Assembly (NCBI GenBank): GCA_029865195.1
Contig: JAOUHH010000103.1
Coordinates: 1-8,982 of the forward strand
Source: Desulfobulbaceae bacterium
GTDB taxonomy: Bacteria > Desulfobacterota > Desulfobulbia > Desulfobulbales > UBA5123
Direction: 5' to 3'
DNA length: 8,982 nucleotides
The notes under the pieces were generated by a model that made no database searches, was not told where the DNA came from, and saw only the letters and a list, made by a program, of their open reading frames with translations. Below are positions 1 to 6,924 of the stretch, piece by piece; within the stretch, counting starts at the first letter, position 1; the number at the start of each line of letters is the position of its first letter. Made by a program: the position numbers and the translations under genes.

Positions 1-1
1 G

Positions 2-1303
2 CGCCAGGGCGAGGTTCAGGACAAGCTGGATGCCGTGGATGCCTGGAACCTTGACAGCCGCCTGGAAATGGCCATGGACGCCCTGCGCTGCCCGGAAGGA
101 ACCACCTCGATCAAGGTGCTCTCCGGCGGCGAAAAACGGCGGGTGGCGTTGTGCCGGCTCCTGCTCAAGAAACCGGACATCCTGCTCCTGGACGAGCCCA
201 CCAACCATCTGGACGCCGAGACCGTGGCTTGGCTCGAACACCACCTGCAGCGCTACGAGGGCACGGTCATCGCCGTGACCCATGACCGTTACTTCCTCGA
301 CAACGTCGCCGGCTGGATCCTGGAACTCGACCGGGGCCAGGGCATCCCCTGGAAGGGCAACTACTCATCCTGGCTTGAGCAGAAGGAGAAACGGCTCCAA
401 AACCAGGAGAAGCAGGAGACCGACCGCCGCAAGACCTTGCAGCGTGAGCTTGAGTGGATCCGGATGTCGCCGAAGGGACGGCATGCCAAGTCGAAGGCGA
501 GGATCACCGCCTACGAGAAACTGCTCACCGAGGAGAGTGAAAAGCACGCCGGTGATCTGGAGATCTTTATCCCCCCCGGGCCCCGGCTCGGCAACCTGGT
601 CATCGAGGCCAACGAGGTGCGCAAGGGCTACGGCGACCGCCTGCTGGTGGAGAACATGACCTTCAGCCTGCCGCCGGGCGGGATCGTCGGCGTCATCGGT
701 CCCAACGGCGCCGGCAAAACCACCCTCTTCAAGATGATCACCGGCCAGGAACAGGCGGACGGAGGCACCTTCCGCACCGGCGAAACCGTAAAGCTCGCCT
801 ATGTCGACCAGAGCCGAGACTCCCTGGACCCCGACAAGACCATCTGGGAGGTAATCTCCGACGGCCAGGACATCATCCCGCTGGGCAACCGCGAGGTCAA
901 TTCCCGCGCCTATGTGGCGCGCTTCAACTTCTCCGGCACCGAGCAGCAGAAAAAGGTCGGCCTGCTCTCCGGCGGCCAGCGCAATCGGGTGCATCTGGCC
1001 CGGATGCTCAAATCCGGCGCCAATGTCATTCTCCTCGACGAGCCCACCAACGATCTGGACGTCAACACCCTGCGGGCGCTGGAAGAGGCGCTGGAAAACT
1101 TCGCCGGCTGCGCGGTGGTGATCAGCCATGACCGCTGGTTCCTGGACCGCATCGCCACCCACATCCTCGCCTTTGAGGGAGACAGCAAGGTGGTCTGGTT
1201 CGACGGCAACTACTCGGAGTACGAGGAGGACCGCAAGGCCCGCCTGGGCGCCGAGGCGGACCAGCCCCACCGCATCAAGTACCGGCCGCTGACCCGCGCC
1301 TGA
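2..1303 (+). CDS. ettA: Energy-dependent translational throttle protein EttA (ABC-F ATPase), 5'-truncated by window edge
   Basis: ABC-F ATPase that binds the ribosomal E site and gates the first peptide-bond steps according to ATP/ADP level (known for the E. coli family member); cytosolic. The frame is open from base 2, and the GTG at 35 is internal, so the start lies outside the window. About 433 residues are visible against about 555 in E. coli, so the NBD1 Walker A is missing. Visible in order: NBD1 signature LSGGE (about nt 119) and Walker B with LLLDEPTNHLD (about nt 182); the inter-domain linker (about nt 420-530), whose basic stretch around SPKGRHAKSKAR matches the EttA P-site-tRNA interaction motif; NBD2 Walker A GPNGAGKTT (about nt 698), signature LSGGQ (about nt 965) and Walker B ILLDEPTNDLD (about nt 1028). 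The C-terminus RIKYRPLTRA resembles the EttA tail. The linker and tail favour EttA over Uup or other ABC-F proteins. It is convergent with folA and unrelated to the cytochrome genes. Confidence 0.95.
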   Translation, partial: RQGEVQDKLDAVDAWNLDSRLEMAMDALRCPEGTTSIKVLSGGEKRRVALCRLLLKKPDILLLDEPTNHLDAETVAWLEHHLQRYEGTVIAVTHDRYFLDNVAGWILELDRGQGIPWKGNYSSWLEQKEKRLQNQEKQETDRRKTLQRELEWIRMSPKGRHAKSKARITAYEKLLTEESEKHAGDLEIFIPPGPRLGNLVIEANEVRKGYGDRLLVENMTFSLPPGGIVGVIGPNGAGKTTLFKMITGQEQADGGTFRTGETVKLAYVDQSRDSLDPDKTIWEVISDGQDIIPLGNREVNSRAYVARFNFSGTEQQKKVGLLSGGQRNRVHLARMLKSGANVILLDEPTNDLDVNTLRALEEALENFAGCAVVISHDRWFLDRIATHILAFEGDSKVVWFDGNYSEYEEDRKARLGAEADQPHRIKYRPLTRA

Positions 1304-1326
1304 TTCGCGGCTGCCCGCCGCCGACA

Positions 1327-1368
1327 ATAATAAAGGCCCGATCGGATAACCGGTCGGGCCTTTATTAT
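1327..1368. terminator. Bidirectional intrinsic terminator between ettA and folA
   Basis: A perfect 15-bp inverted repeat (arms 1327-1341 and 1354-1368) has a 12-nt loop that can extend the stem through a further CGG/CCG pairing around an ATAA tetraloop. The outer stem is A/T-rich (ATAATAAA / TTTATTAT) and the inner part GC-rich (GGCCCGA), so each strand gives a GC stem followed by U-rich sequence. It lies 24 nt after the ettA stop and 19 nt from the folA stop, the expected place for a shared terminator of convergent genes. Confidence 0.9.
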
Positions 1369-1386
1369 GCAATCAGAGCGAGAAAA

Positions 1387-1875
1387 TCAGCGTTTAACGC
1401 GGCGATACACGGCAAAGGTATACGGCTCCTCCTCGTTGTCCACCAGTTCCTCGAACTCCTTGACGAATTCGTCCTCCGAAAACGCGGGGAACCGGACTTC
1501 ACCGGCCACCTCGCGATGCAGGGTGGTGAGGTAGATGGCATCCGCCAGCTGCATGGTTTGCCGGAATATCTCACCGCCGCCGGCAATGAAGACCTTCTCC
1601 GCCCCGGCACAGGCGACCAACGCCTCCTGTACGCTGCGGGCCACCAGACAGCCCGACGGGCGGTAATCTGACCGCCGGGAGATGACCACCGTTTTGCGCC
1701 CCGGCAGGGGCCGGCCGATGGACTCATAGGTGAGGCGGCCCATCACCAGGACATGCCCCATGGTGAGCTCCTTGAAGCGGCGCTGCTCACCCGGGATATG
1801 CCACGGGATTCCGTTATCCCGGCCGATTACGCGATTGGCGGCCATGGCGACGATCAGGATGATTTCCATATGCAT
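1387..1875 (-). CDS. folA: Dihydrofolate reductase
   Basis: NADPH-dependent reduction of dihydrofolate to tetrahydrofolate, feeding one-carbon and thymidylate synthesis; cytosolic. The 162-residue length is normal for bacterial DHFR. Seen in order: the N-terminal strand and Met20-type loop (ANRVIGRDNGIPW, about residues 13-25), the catalytic acid as Glu30 in IPGEQRRFK (equivalent to E. coli Asp27), the NADPH-binding VMGRLTYESIGRPLPGRK (about 44-61), and the IAGGGEIF glycine loop. The Glu-Gln pair and surroundings (IPGEQ, VMGR.T.ESIG.PLP.R, a VISR strand, then a Y/GC segment) recall mobile DfrA12, and the pair alone recalls DfrA1. An ATG at 1869 is an alternative start; the upstream one is kept because a weak GGAC lies about 5 nt before it. 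The gene begins 44 nt after the NHL gene with no terminator between, so it may be read as the last gene of that series, although its function is housekeeping. Confidence 0.95.
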   Translation of the reverse strand: MHMEIILIVAMAANRVIGRDNGIPWHIPGEQRRFKELTMGHVLVMGRLTYESIGRPLPGRKTVVISRRSDYRPSGCLVARSVQEALVACAGAEKVFIAGGGEIFRQTMQLADAIYLTTLHREVAGEVRFPAFSEDEFVKEFEELVDNEEEPYTFAVYRRVKR

Positions 1876-1919
1876 AACGTCCAGAAGTTTTGCGCCAACG
1901 ACGGTTCGCGAAACGATGG

Positions 1920-3383
1920 CTACGGAGTCACTCTTGGATAGGCGCCGATGGGCTCCTCAACGATATCGGGTTCCTCCGGACCGGACTCCCTGGGTGAAAC
2001 AACCACCTGGCCAGGCGATTCGTTGCCCGTTGTCGAGAGAAACTCCTCCTTTGTCTCTTGAGCGGGTACTATCGGCTCCGGCAATGACGTCTCAGCCCCC
2101 CCTGCCGCTTCAGGCGGTTGCGGTTGCCCTTCTTCGCCAGCCGCCGCAGAGCCGGCACTGTCCGCACCATCGCTCTCGGTCTTCGGTGCCGTGGTACCAA
2201 AAAGCGGGAATCTTGACTGGAACTGAACATCCAGAACCTGGACACGATTATTGAAGAGATCGGCGACCAACAACTCGCCCTTGCGATTCAGGGCAACATC
2301 GTTGGGGAAACTGAACCAGCCCGGCCCTGCGCCCATGCCCCCGATCTCATGCATGAACTTACCGGCCAGATCAAAGATCAGCACGCTGTGCCGCATATAG
2401 TCGACAATATAAACACACTTTTTCTTCTCATCGACCGCCAACCCCCGCGGACGGCTCATTTTGCCAAACGCTCCGCCTTTCTCGCCAAAAGTGAACAACA
2501 GGCTCTCATTGGGGCTGTACACATACACCTTGCTCGTCTCTTCGCTGAGCAGATAGATGTGGCCCTCCGAATCGATTGCCACATCCTTAATCATCACCGG
2601 GGCAACCCCAAAATTCGCTTCGTCCTTCTCCTCTTTGGGGGCCTTTGGCAACAACTCAGGGGGAAGACTGGCCACAGGGTTTTCTTCGGCGGGTCGGTCT
2701 TGCTCGGCACTGGACTCGGCAATCGCTTTCGCCTCGCCGCCTTCGTCCCTGGCCTTGATCTCCAACGCCTCCCTGATCGCCTCCTTGCCGAAAATCCGAT
2801 CCTCGGGACGCAACCAGCGTAAAAATTTTCCATCACTATCAAGGACCAGCACCCCGCGATCCTGGAGGCCCGCAAGATAGATGATCCCGTCGCTGCTGAC
2901 CGCCACCCGTACCGGTTGAAACGTATCCGCCCCGGCAAACCCGTTGAACAGGACTTCCCGTTCCACGAAAAAGGCCGCATTGTAAATAGTTAGACGCGCC
3001 GGTTTCGCCCCATGGGATGACTGGCAGAGATACAGCCGCCCTTCCCGGTCGACATACCCGCCCTGCGGCGCCTCCGCCCCCCTTCCGGCGCCCAAGGAAA
3101 GGAGCGGATAGAAATCAGAACCGTAGATATTGAGTTTTCCGTTCGCCAACACATAGATCTCATCCATGGTCGCATCGTAGAAAACCTGTGACGGGAATCT
3201 GTATTGCACCCCCTTGTCGTCGGCGGTGATCATCGTCACCACCTTAACGGGGATCTCCTGCCCATCACCGGACGCCAGCGCCACCCCGCGATTGCCGCAA
3301 AGCATGCAGAGCGTCATCAACACCAGCAGGAGGCGAGCGTGGAAACGGACAGCCACGGCAGGAACAGACCAGAGGCGTTGCAT
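1920..3383 (-). CDS. Exported NHL-repeat beta-propeller protein with charged C-terminal tail
   Basis: A predicted exported 487-residue protein; molecular function unknown. Residues 1-38 are a signal peptide: basic start, hydrophobic core around 18-30, likely cleavage after ALA near 37. Residues about 60-192 and 260-390 carry six blade-like repeats of the NHL type, with recurring 'G-x-hydrophobic-Y-hydrophobic-A/V-D' strands such as GHIYLL, KCVYIVDYMRHSV and GELLVADLFNNRVQV. An acidic, Ala/Glu-rich insert (about 193-258) splits the propeller between blades 3 and 4, and a disordered Pro/Glu/Ala/Ser tail fills about 398-487. The start at 3383 is chosen over a frame extension to 3425 because a strong GGAGG lies 5 nt upstream and the signal peptide follows directly. 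The cytochrome gene upstream ends 84 nt away, so the two are probably co-transcribed. NHL proteins occur near omcS-type cytochromes in Geobacter (recalled, not checked). A scaffold or adhesion role is inference. Confidence 0.8.
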   Translation of the reverse strand: MQRLWSVPAVAVRFHARLLLVLMTLCMLCGNRGVALASGDGQEIPVKVVTMITADDKGVQYRFPSQVFYDATMDEIYVLANGKLNIYGSDFYPLLSLGAGRGAEAPQGGYVDREGRLYLCQSSHGAKPARLTIYNAAFFVEREVLFNGFAGADTFQPVRVAVSSDGIIYLAGLQDRGVLVLDSDGKFLRWLRPEDRIFGKEAIREALEIKARDEGGEAKAIAESSAEQDRPAEENPVASLPPELLPKAPKEEKDEANFGVAPVMIKDVAIDSEGHIYLLSEETSKVYVYSPNESLLFTFGEKGGAFGKMSRPRGLAVDEKKKCVYIVDYMRHSVLIFDLAGKFMHEIGGMGAGPGWFSFPNDVALNRKGELLVADLFNNRVQVLDVQFQSRFPLFGTTAPKTESDGADSAGSAAAGEEGQPQPPEAAGGAETSLPEPIVPAQETKEEFLSTTGNESPGQVVVSPRESGPEEPDIVEEPIGAYPRVTP

Positions 3384-3388
3384 AGTCA

Positions 3389-3393
3389 CCTCC
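3389..3393 (-). promoter_or_regulatory. Shine-Dalgarno site fixing the NHL gene start
   Basis: GGAGG on the minus strand, within GGGAGGTG, sits 5 nt before the ATG at 3383-3381. No comparable site precedes the longer frame start at 3425, so translation probably begins at 3383. Confidence 0.7.
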
Positions 3394-3467
3394 CGCCCGG
3401 CGCTTGCAGACAGGAAAATCCGCACGGCGATAACGAGGCGTTCCCCGCTCCGCTCAGGATTGGTCCT

Positions 3468-4664
3468 TTAGTGATGGCATTTACTGCAGACATGACCGCC
3501 CAAGTTGTCACCGATCAAGAGATACATATACTCCGATCCATGCGGATTATGGCAGCCGGAGCAGGCCAGTTCCCGATCCGGCCGACGCAGATCCCGCACC
3601 CCTTGCAGGGGGTGACCGCCAACCGGATGCCCCCGCTTCATCCCTTTCATCTTCATATGACAGCCGGAGCAGAGATCATTGATCGGTTTATACAACTGAA
3701 ATCGAACTTCGGTGGCATGCGGGCTGTGGCAGGCGATACAACCGCCGCCCTGAACGATTCCGTGGGGGCGGAATCGAACCGACCGGCCCTCTTCCAGAAA
3801 GCGCTGTTTGTCGCCATGACAGGCAACACAAAGCTTGCCCGCGCCGTCTTCCCAGAGTTGGAACTGAAACTCGTCGCCGTGCGGATTATGGCAGATCGTG
3901 CAATCACCGGTGCCTGTGGGACCGTGCATGTGCGCCATCTTGCCCCATTGACGCCCCTGCACATGGCACTTGAAACAATTCTCGGCAGGCTTCCCGCCGG
4001 GAATGGCAATCCGCCCGCCCTTGTCCGGATCTTTATGGCAGAGATTACAGAGGACGTTGGCGGCTGGTCCGTGTTGCCATTTGTTGCCGCTGGCCTGACT
4101 CCGGTGACAGGAGTAACACTCGGGGGAAAAGGCAAACTCTCCATACATCCGTTTCTGTTCCTTGGGATCCAGACCGCTATCGGCCGGCAACACGGCGGTA
4201 TGACACTGGCCACAGGCGGCCGGAATGGCTTCCTTGCGATGAAAACGATAGACCGTCGACGCCTCGAAATCTATGTTGATCAATGTCCGCAGGGGTCGGT
4301 AGGAAACCTTGATGGTTTGCGAGCCCGGATTCAAAACAAACTTGTTGCGGCCCGGCTTCAATCCGATGCGGAAATGGGCATAATGTTCATCGTTCACACT
4401 CCAGACCCCGGAGGGCTTAATCGGCTCATCGCCTTCCCCCTCCAGTTGCAGCCGCTGCACATCGGCCGCGTTGAGAACTTTCACCACCAAATGGGTTACT
4501 GGTCGACGGGCGTAGATAATGGAATCCTGCATCGGCGTCATGACGACAATCTCGCCGGCCCCGGCCACGACCGCAACCGAAAGGAAAAGTAGAACCGACA
4601 ACGCGATCAGAACGCGGCGCCACCCCCGCCCCTTTTTCCCGTATTCCGATTTAATCAAGATCAT
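3468..4664 (-). CDS. Periplasmic/exported decaheme c-type cytochrome with N-terminal beta-rich domain
   Basis: A 398-residue multiheme cytochrome c, inferred to carry electrons outside the cytoplasmic membrane. A basic N-terminus (KKGRGWRR, about 10-17) and hydrophobic stretch 18-36 form a signal peptide or uncleaved anchor; AGA-GE is a possible cleavage point. Residues about 38-125 have no heme motif and look like a beta-sandwich (alternating hydrophobic strands, Gly/Pro turns). Ten CXXCH heme sites follow, with first Cys at about 151, 183, 206, 230, 255, 279, 309, 332, 368 and 393. Several are followed by N/SPH (CHNPHG, CHSPH), the doubled-CXXCH style in which the extra His ligates a neighbouring heme. 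The last motif lies at the very C-terminus (CSKCHH then stop). GGAGG lies 9 nt before the ATG. The gene sits between the thioredoxin-fold/TPR gene (65-nt gap) and the NHL gene (84-nt gap). Electron partners cannot be read from the sequence. Confidence 0.92.
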   Translation of the reverse strand: MILIKSEYGKKGRGWRRVLIALSVLLFLSVAVVAGAGEIVVMTPMQDSIIYARRPVTHLVVKVLNAADVQRLQLEGEGDEPIKPSGVWSVNDEHYAHFRIGLKPGRNKFVLNPGSQTIKVSYRPLRTLINIDFEASTVYRFHRKEAIPAACGQCHTAVLPADSGLDPKEQKRMYGEFAFSPECYSCHRSQASGNKWQHGPAANVLCNLCHKDPDKGGRIAIPGGKPAENCFKCHVQGRQWGKMAHMHGPTGTGDCTICHNPHGDEFQFQLWEDGAGKLCVACHGDKQRFLEEGRSVRFRPHGIVQGGGCIACHSPHATEVRFQLYKPINDLCSGCHMKMKGMKRGHPVGGHPLQGVRDLRRPDRELACSGCHNPHGSEYMYLLIGDNLGGHVCSKCHH

Positions 4665-4729
4665 TGCCGCCGGCCTCCGGACCCCCGGGTTTCAACAATT
4701 CACAAACCACACTCCCGCCGGGAATCCGA

Positions 4730-5770
4730 TCATTCATCGTGGAGCATCCCTTTTCTTTCCAGCAATTCATACCCTTTTCTGTATTCGACAACGGCCTTAT
4801 CCAACTGCCCCATCTTCTCAAGAAGGGTACCGAGGACATAATGGAGGTGCGGATCCCTGGAATTTCTCAACAACAGGCCGCGCAGCTCATCTACCGCCTC
4901 TTTCGTCTCACCCCGCCCATCCATTAACCTTGCCTGACAGATCAATCCGGACAACGAGTCTGGCGCCAGCGCAAGTCCTTTGTCGAGAAATTGCCCCGCC
5001 TTTTCGATTTGCCCCGTTTCCAGATAGAGACAGCCAAGCTCGATCAGCGATGGGGCGTCTTCCGGAAAGAGCTTCAGCACAGCTTCAAACTCTGGAATGG
5101 CCGATTCCGGAATGCCGCGTCGAGCCATGACCATGCCCATGTTGCGATGGCGGTTGGCATTTTCCTCCTCGGGGGATTTTTCCACCACCACCGGATGAAG
5201 TTCGAGCTCCACCTGCTCTCGCGTTTTTTCCCCCAGCAGGACCTCGACCTCCGCGCGGAGCTGATCGCCAAGGTCATGGGTGTATCCCATCCCGGCGGCG
5301 ACTTTGCCGTCCGGGCCGATCAAAAGGAATGCGGGCATCACATAAATACCAAGCTGCCCGTACAGGGTTTGCGCGGAGTCAACATACACAGGTACATCAC
5401 CAGCCTGGCCGACCACCTCGTCCATAACCGCCGAACTGTCACCCTGCGCATTGATGGTCATCACACTGACGTTCCGTTCGCGAAGAAACGGCAACAACTT
5501 CTTAAATGCGCTCAGCGCTTCGATGGAGCGACGTTTTTTGGCGTCTATATCGGCGCCCCAGAAGAGAACGGCAACAGGCTTCCCCTTCAGGGCGGCAAAG
5601 GAAATTGAGGCCTGACTTTTATAGTCGGTAAGCGTCGCATCAGGCACCGTATCACCCAGTTCCACCGCCCGAAACGGAAAGGAGCTGGCAACGCTGATGC
5701 CGCTACCCGCCACGCACGCCACAACCGCGACAAGCACCCAAACAACCGATTTTATCCGATACACGTTCAT
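4730..5770 (-). CDS. Exported thioredoxin-fold/TPR protein lacking the CXXC active site
   Basis: A 346-residue protein with an N-terminal export signal (hydrophobic 8-19). The sequence VVAC at 16-19 fits a lipobox, so it may be a lipoprotein; signal-peptidase-I cleavage near VAS-S is the alternative. Residues about 36-180 form a TlpA/ResA/AhpC-like thioredoxin fold: GDTVPDATLTD entry, LKGKPVAVLFWG strand, the cis-Pro loop as VMPAFLLIGPDGK (about 144-156). Where family members have WCxxC, this one reads FWGADIDAKKR (70-80) with no cysteine, so it should be redox-inactive. Residues about 205-340 hold four TPR units, suggesting protein binding. ATG at 5770 is preferred to the adjacent GTG at 5773; the nearest GGGAG is only 2 nt away, so initiation may be weak or use the GGTGG further up. 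It is first in the series with the decaheme cytochrome, so a scaffold or assembly role for that cytochrome is plausible but inferred. Confidence 0.85.
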   Translation of the reverse strand: MNVYRIKSVVWVLVAVVACVAGSGISVASSFPFRAVELGDTVPDATLTDYKSQASISFAALKGKPVAVLFWGADIDAKKRRSIEALSAFKKLLPFLRERNVSVMTINAQGDSSAVMDEVVGQAGDVPVYVDSAQTLYGQLGIYVMPAFLLIGPDGKVAAGMGYTHDLGDQLRAEVEVLLGEKTREQVELELHPVVVEKSPEEENANRHRNMGMVMARRGIPESAIPEFEAVLKLFPEDAPSLIELGCLYLETGQIEKAGQFLDKGLALAPDSLSGLICQARLMDGRGETKEAVDELRGLLLRNSRDPHLHYVLGTLLEKMGQLDKAVVEYRKGYELLERKGMLHDE

Positions 5771-6050
5771 CACTCCCGGCCCACCCCGTGTTCAAACAAG
5801 CCACATAAATATGCGATACATTCCCATTTAGCTCTTGCGCAATTCAACCCAATTTGGTAGTTGGGAGCAGAGTTACAGACAATAGACATATAAGATTACG
5901 TACTTTCGGAAATGCTTAGCATGTTCCCCAACCCATGTCAACGATGGCGCAAGCCACCGGCCCCACAGCAGATATTTTCCACTCTTCCCCACTGGAGTAT
6001 TGAAACGCGAATCAGGCGCCTGTCGCATCGACTTTTCGGAGCATAACCCC
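5771..6050. other. Divergent intergenic control region
   Basis: This 280-nt gene-free spacer separates the minus-strand cytochrome series from the plus-strand regulator gene and must hold both promoters, but I see no convincing -35/-10 pair in either direction. TATAAG at 5889-5894 (+) is a possible -10 without a good -35. Small inverted repeats are present: ATGCT-T-AGCAT at 5912-5922, CCCAA/TTGGG near 5848-5865, and CAGGCGCCTG at 6013-6022. GGAGTATTGA at 5994-6003 repeats the ribosome-binding region of the second regulator gene. Confidence 0.6.
6037..6041 (+). promoter_or_regulatory. Shine-Dalgarno site supporting the ATG at 6051
   Basis: CGGAG lies 9 nt before the ATG at 6051. The alternative in-frame TTG at 6000 has GGAG only 2 nt away, so the ATG is the better start. 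Confidence 0.55.
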
Positions 6051-6779
6051 ATGACCCAGACCACGCCCGACACCGCTACACCGTCAAACACCTTCCTGCA
6101 CAACCAGTTCGACCACCCGCCGTCGGCATCTTGTCAGTCGGATCGCATAACCACCATGCTCATCGATGATCACTTGCTGTTCCGGGAAAGCTTGTGTTCC
6201 ATTCTCGCAACCTCCCCCAACATCGATATAATCGGGGCCTCCGGCGATGGTCGCGAAAGCCTGCGCCTCATCGGTCGCCTCCAACCCAGAGTTGTCATCC
6301 TCGACATCTCCATGCCCGGCCTCGGAGGGCTTGACCTCGCCCCCCGCATCCGCGAAATCTCACCGAAGACGGAGATACTCATGCTCAGCATGCATGACAA
6401 TTCCAATTACGTGTATCGCGCCTTCAAGGCCGGCTGCCGCGGTTACGCGCTTAAATCCGATTCCGCCGAATCGTTGCACCGCGCGATTGCGGTCGTCGCC
6501 CGTGGTGAAACCTATCTGAGCCCCGGCATCGCCTCCGATTTCATCGATCACCTGCTCAACCGGGCGGAGATGGGTGACAGCCCCGCCTCGCTCCTCACCC
6601 CCCGCGAACAGGAGATATGCCATCTTGTCGCTCAGGGCCGCACCACTGACCAATTGGCCGCTGATCTCTGCATCAGCCCGAAGACGGTCCGGGTGCATGT
6701 CGCCAATGTGATGAAAAAATTCTCTTGCCAATCACGCATCGAACTGGCCTTGCGGCTTCAGCAGATGGACAATATCTGA
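6051..6779 (+). CDS. NarL/FixJ-family response regulator, copy 1 (N-terminally extended)
   Basis: A 242-residue two-component regulator expected to bind DNA when its receiver is phosphorylated. The receiver runs from about 33 to 150: acidic pair Asp39/Asp40 (IDDH), phospho-acceptor Asp85 in VVILDISMPG, the switch Ser113 (LMLSMHD) and Lys135 (ALKSD). The LuxR-type helix-turn-helix spans about 181-240 (LTPREQEIC...GRTTDQLAADL..SPKTVRVHVANVMKK). All phosphorylation residues are intact. Compared with copy 2 immediately downstream it is about 82% identical by eye, with differences concentrated in the first part of the receiver. It carries an extra N-terminal stretch of about 23 residues, rich in Thr, Pro, Ser and His, with no usual start codon between the ATG and the receiver. 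No sensor kinase is present in the window. Position between the divergent cytochrome series and the OmcS-like gene suggests, but does not prove, that these are its targets. Confidence 0.93.
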   Translation: MTQTTPDTATPSNTFLHNQFDHPPSASCQSDRITTMLIDDHLLFRESLCSILATSPNIDIIGASGDGRESLRLIGRLQPRVVILDISMPGLGGLDLAPRIREISPKTEILMLSMHDNSNYVYRAFKAGCRGYALKSDSAESLHRAIAVVARGETYLSPGIASDFIDHLLNRAEMGDSPASLLTPREQEICHLVAQGRTTDQLAADLCISPKTVRVHVANVMKKFSCQSRIELALRLQQMDNI

Positions 6780-6830
6780 AAACCAGCAGCGTCTGGCCAT
6801 CATTTTTTTTGCACCTTTCCCTCCACACGC

Positions 6831-6859
6831 TTGACAACCCACAAACGACCGGTTATTTA
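6831..6859 (+). promoter_or_regulatory. Candidate sigma70-type promoter of regulator copy 2
   Basis: A consensus TTGACA (6831-6836) is followed after 17 nt by TATTTA (6854-6859), a -10 matching only three consensus positions. The implied start is near 6866, about 60 nt before the ATG. It would let copy 2 be expressed independently of copy 1. Only the -35 is strong. Confidence 0.4.
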
Positions 6860-6867
6860 GAAAAAAA

Positions 6868-6882
6868 TAAGCGACTCGCTTA
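6868..6882. promoter_or_regulatory. Perfect inverted repeat, candidate operator of regulator copy 2
   Basis: TAAGCGA-C-TCGCTTA is a perfect 7-bp inverted repeat around a single base. It lies just past the candidate -10, over the expected transcription start, a typical position for repression or autoregulation. The stem is too short and lacks a T-run, so it is not a terminator. Which protein binds is unknown. Confidence 0.45.
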
Positions 6883-6924
6883 AACACGATCCCCCCCTTA
6901 TGTAAAGCAGGCGCGGGAGTATTG

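Noticed and set aside
365..1372. Long open frame on the minus strand opposite ettA (335 codons)
   Set aside because: It lies wholly opposite a clearly recognised ABC-F gene, overlaps the terminator, has low-complexity Leu/Gly/Ala/Val-rich composition and shows no domain. High GC at third codon positions explains it.
3204..4592. Open frame of 462 codons on the plus strand opposite the decaheme cytochrome and the NHL gene start
   Set aside because: The ten CXXCH motifs and signal peptides are on the minus strand. The plus frame has His/Pro/Gly-rich composition typical of an antisense shadow and no recognisable domain.
4991..5608. Plus-strand open frame opposite the thioredoxin-TPR gene
   Set aside because: Antisense shadow; the minus strand has the signal sequence, thioredoxin fold and TPR repeats.
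5912..5922. ATGCT-T-AGCAT inverted repeat as an operator shared with the other spacers
   Set aside because: It is short and not repeated in the spacers before copy 2 or the cytochrome gene, so it could be chance.
6783..6810. Possible terminator after regulator copy 1 (CCAG/CTGG followed by T8)
   Set aside because: The stem is only 4 bp and the T-run begins 6 nt after it, so a working intrinsic terminator is unlikely.
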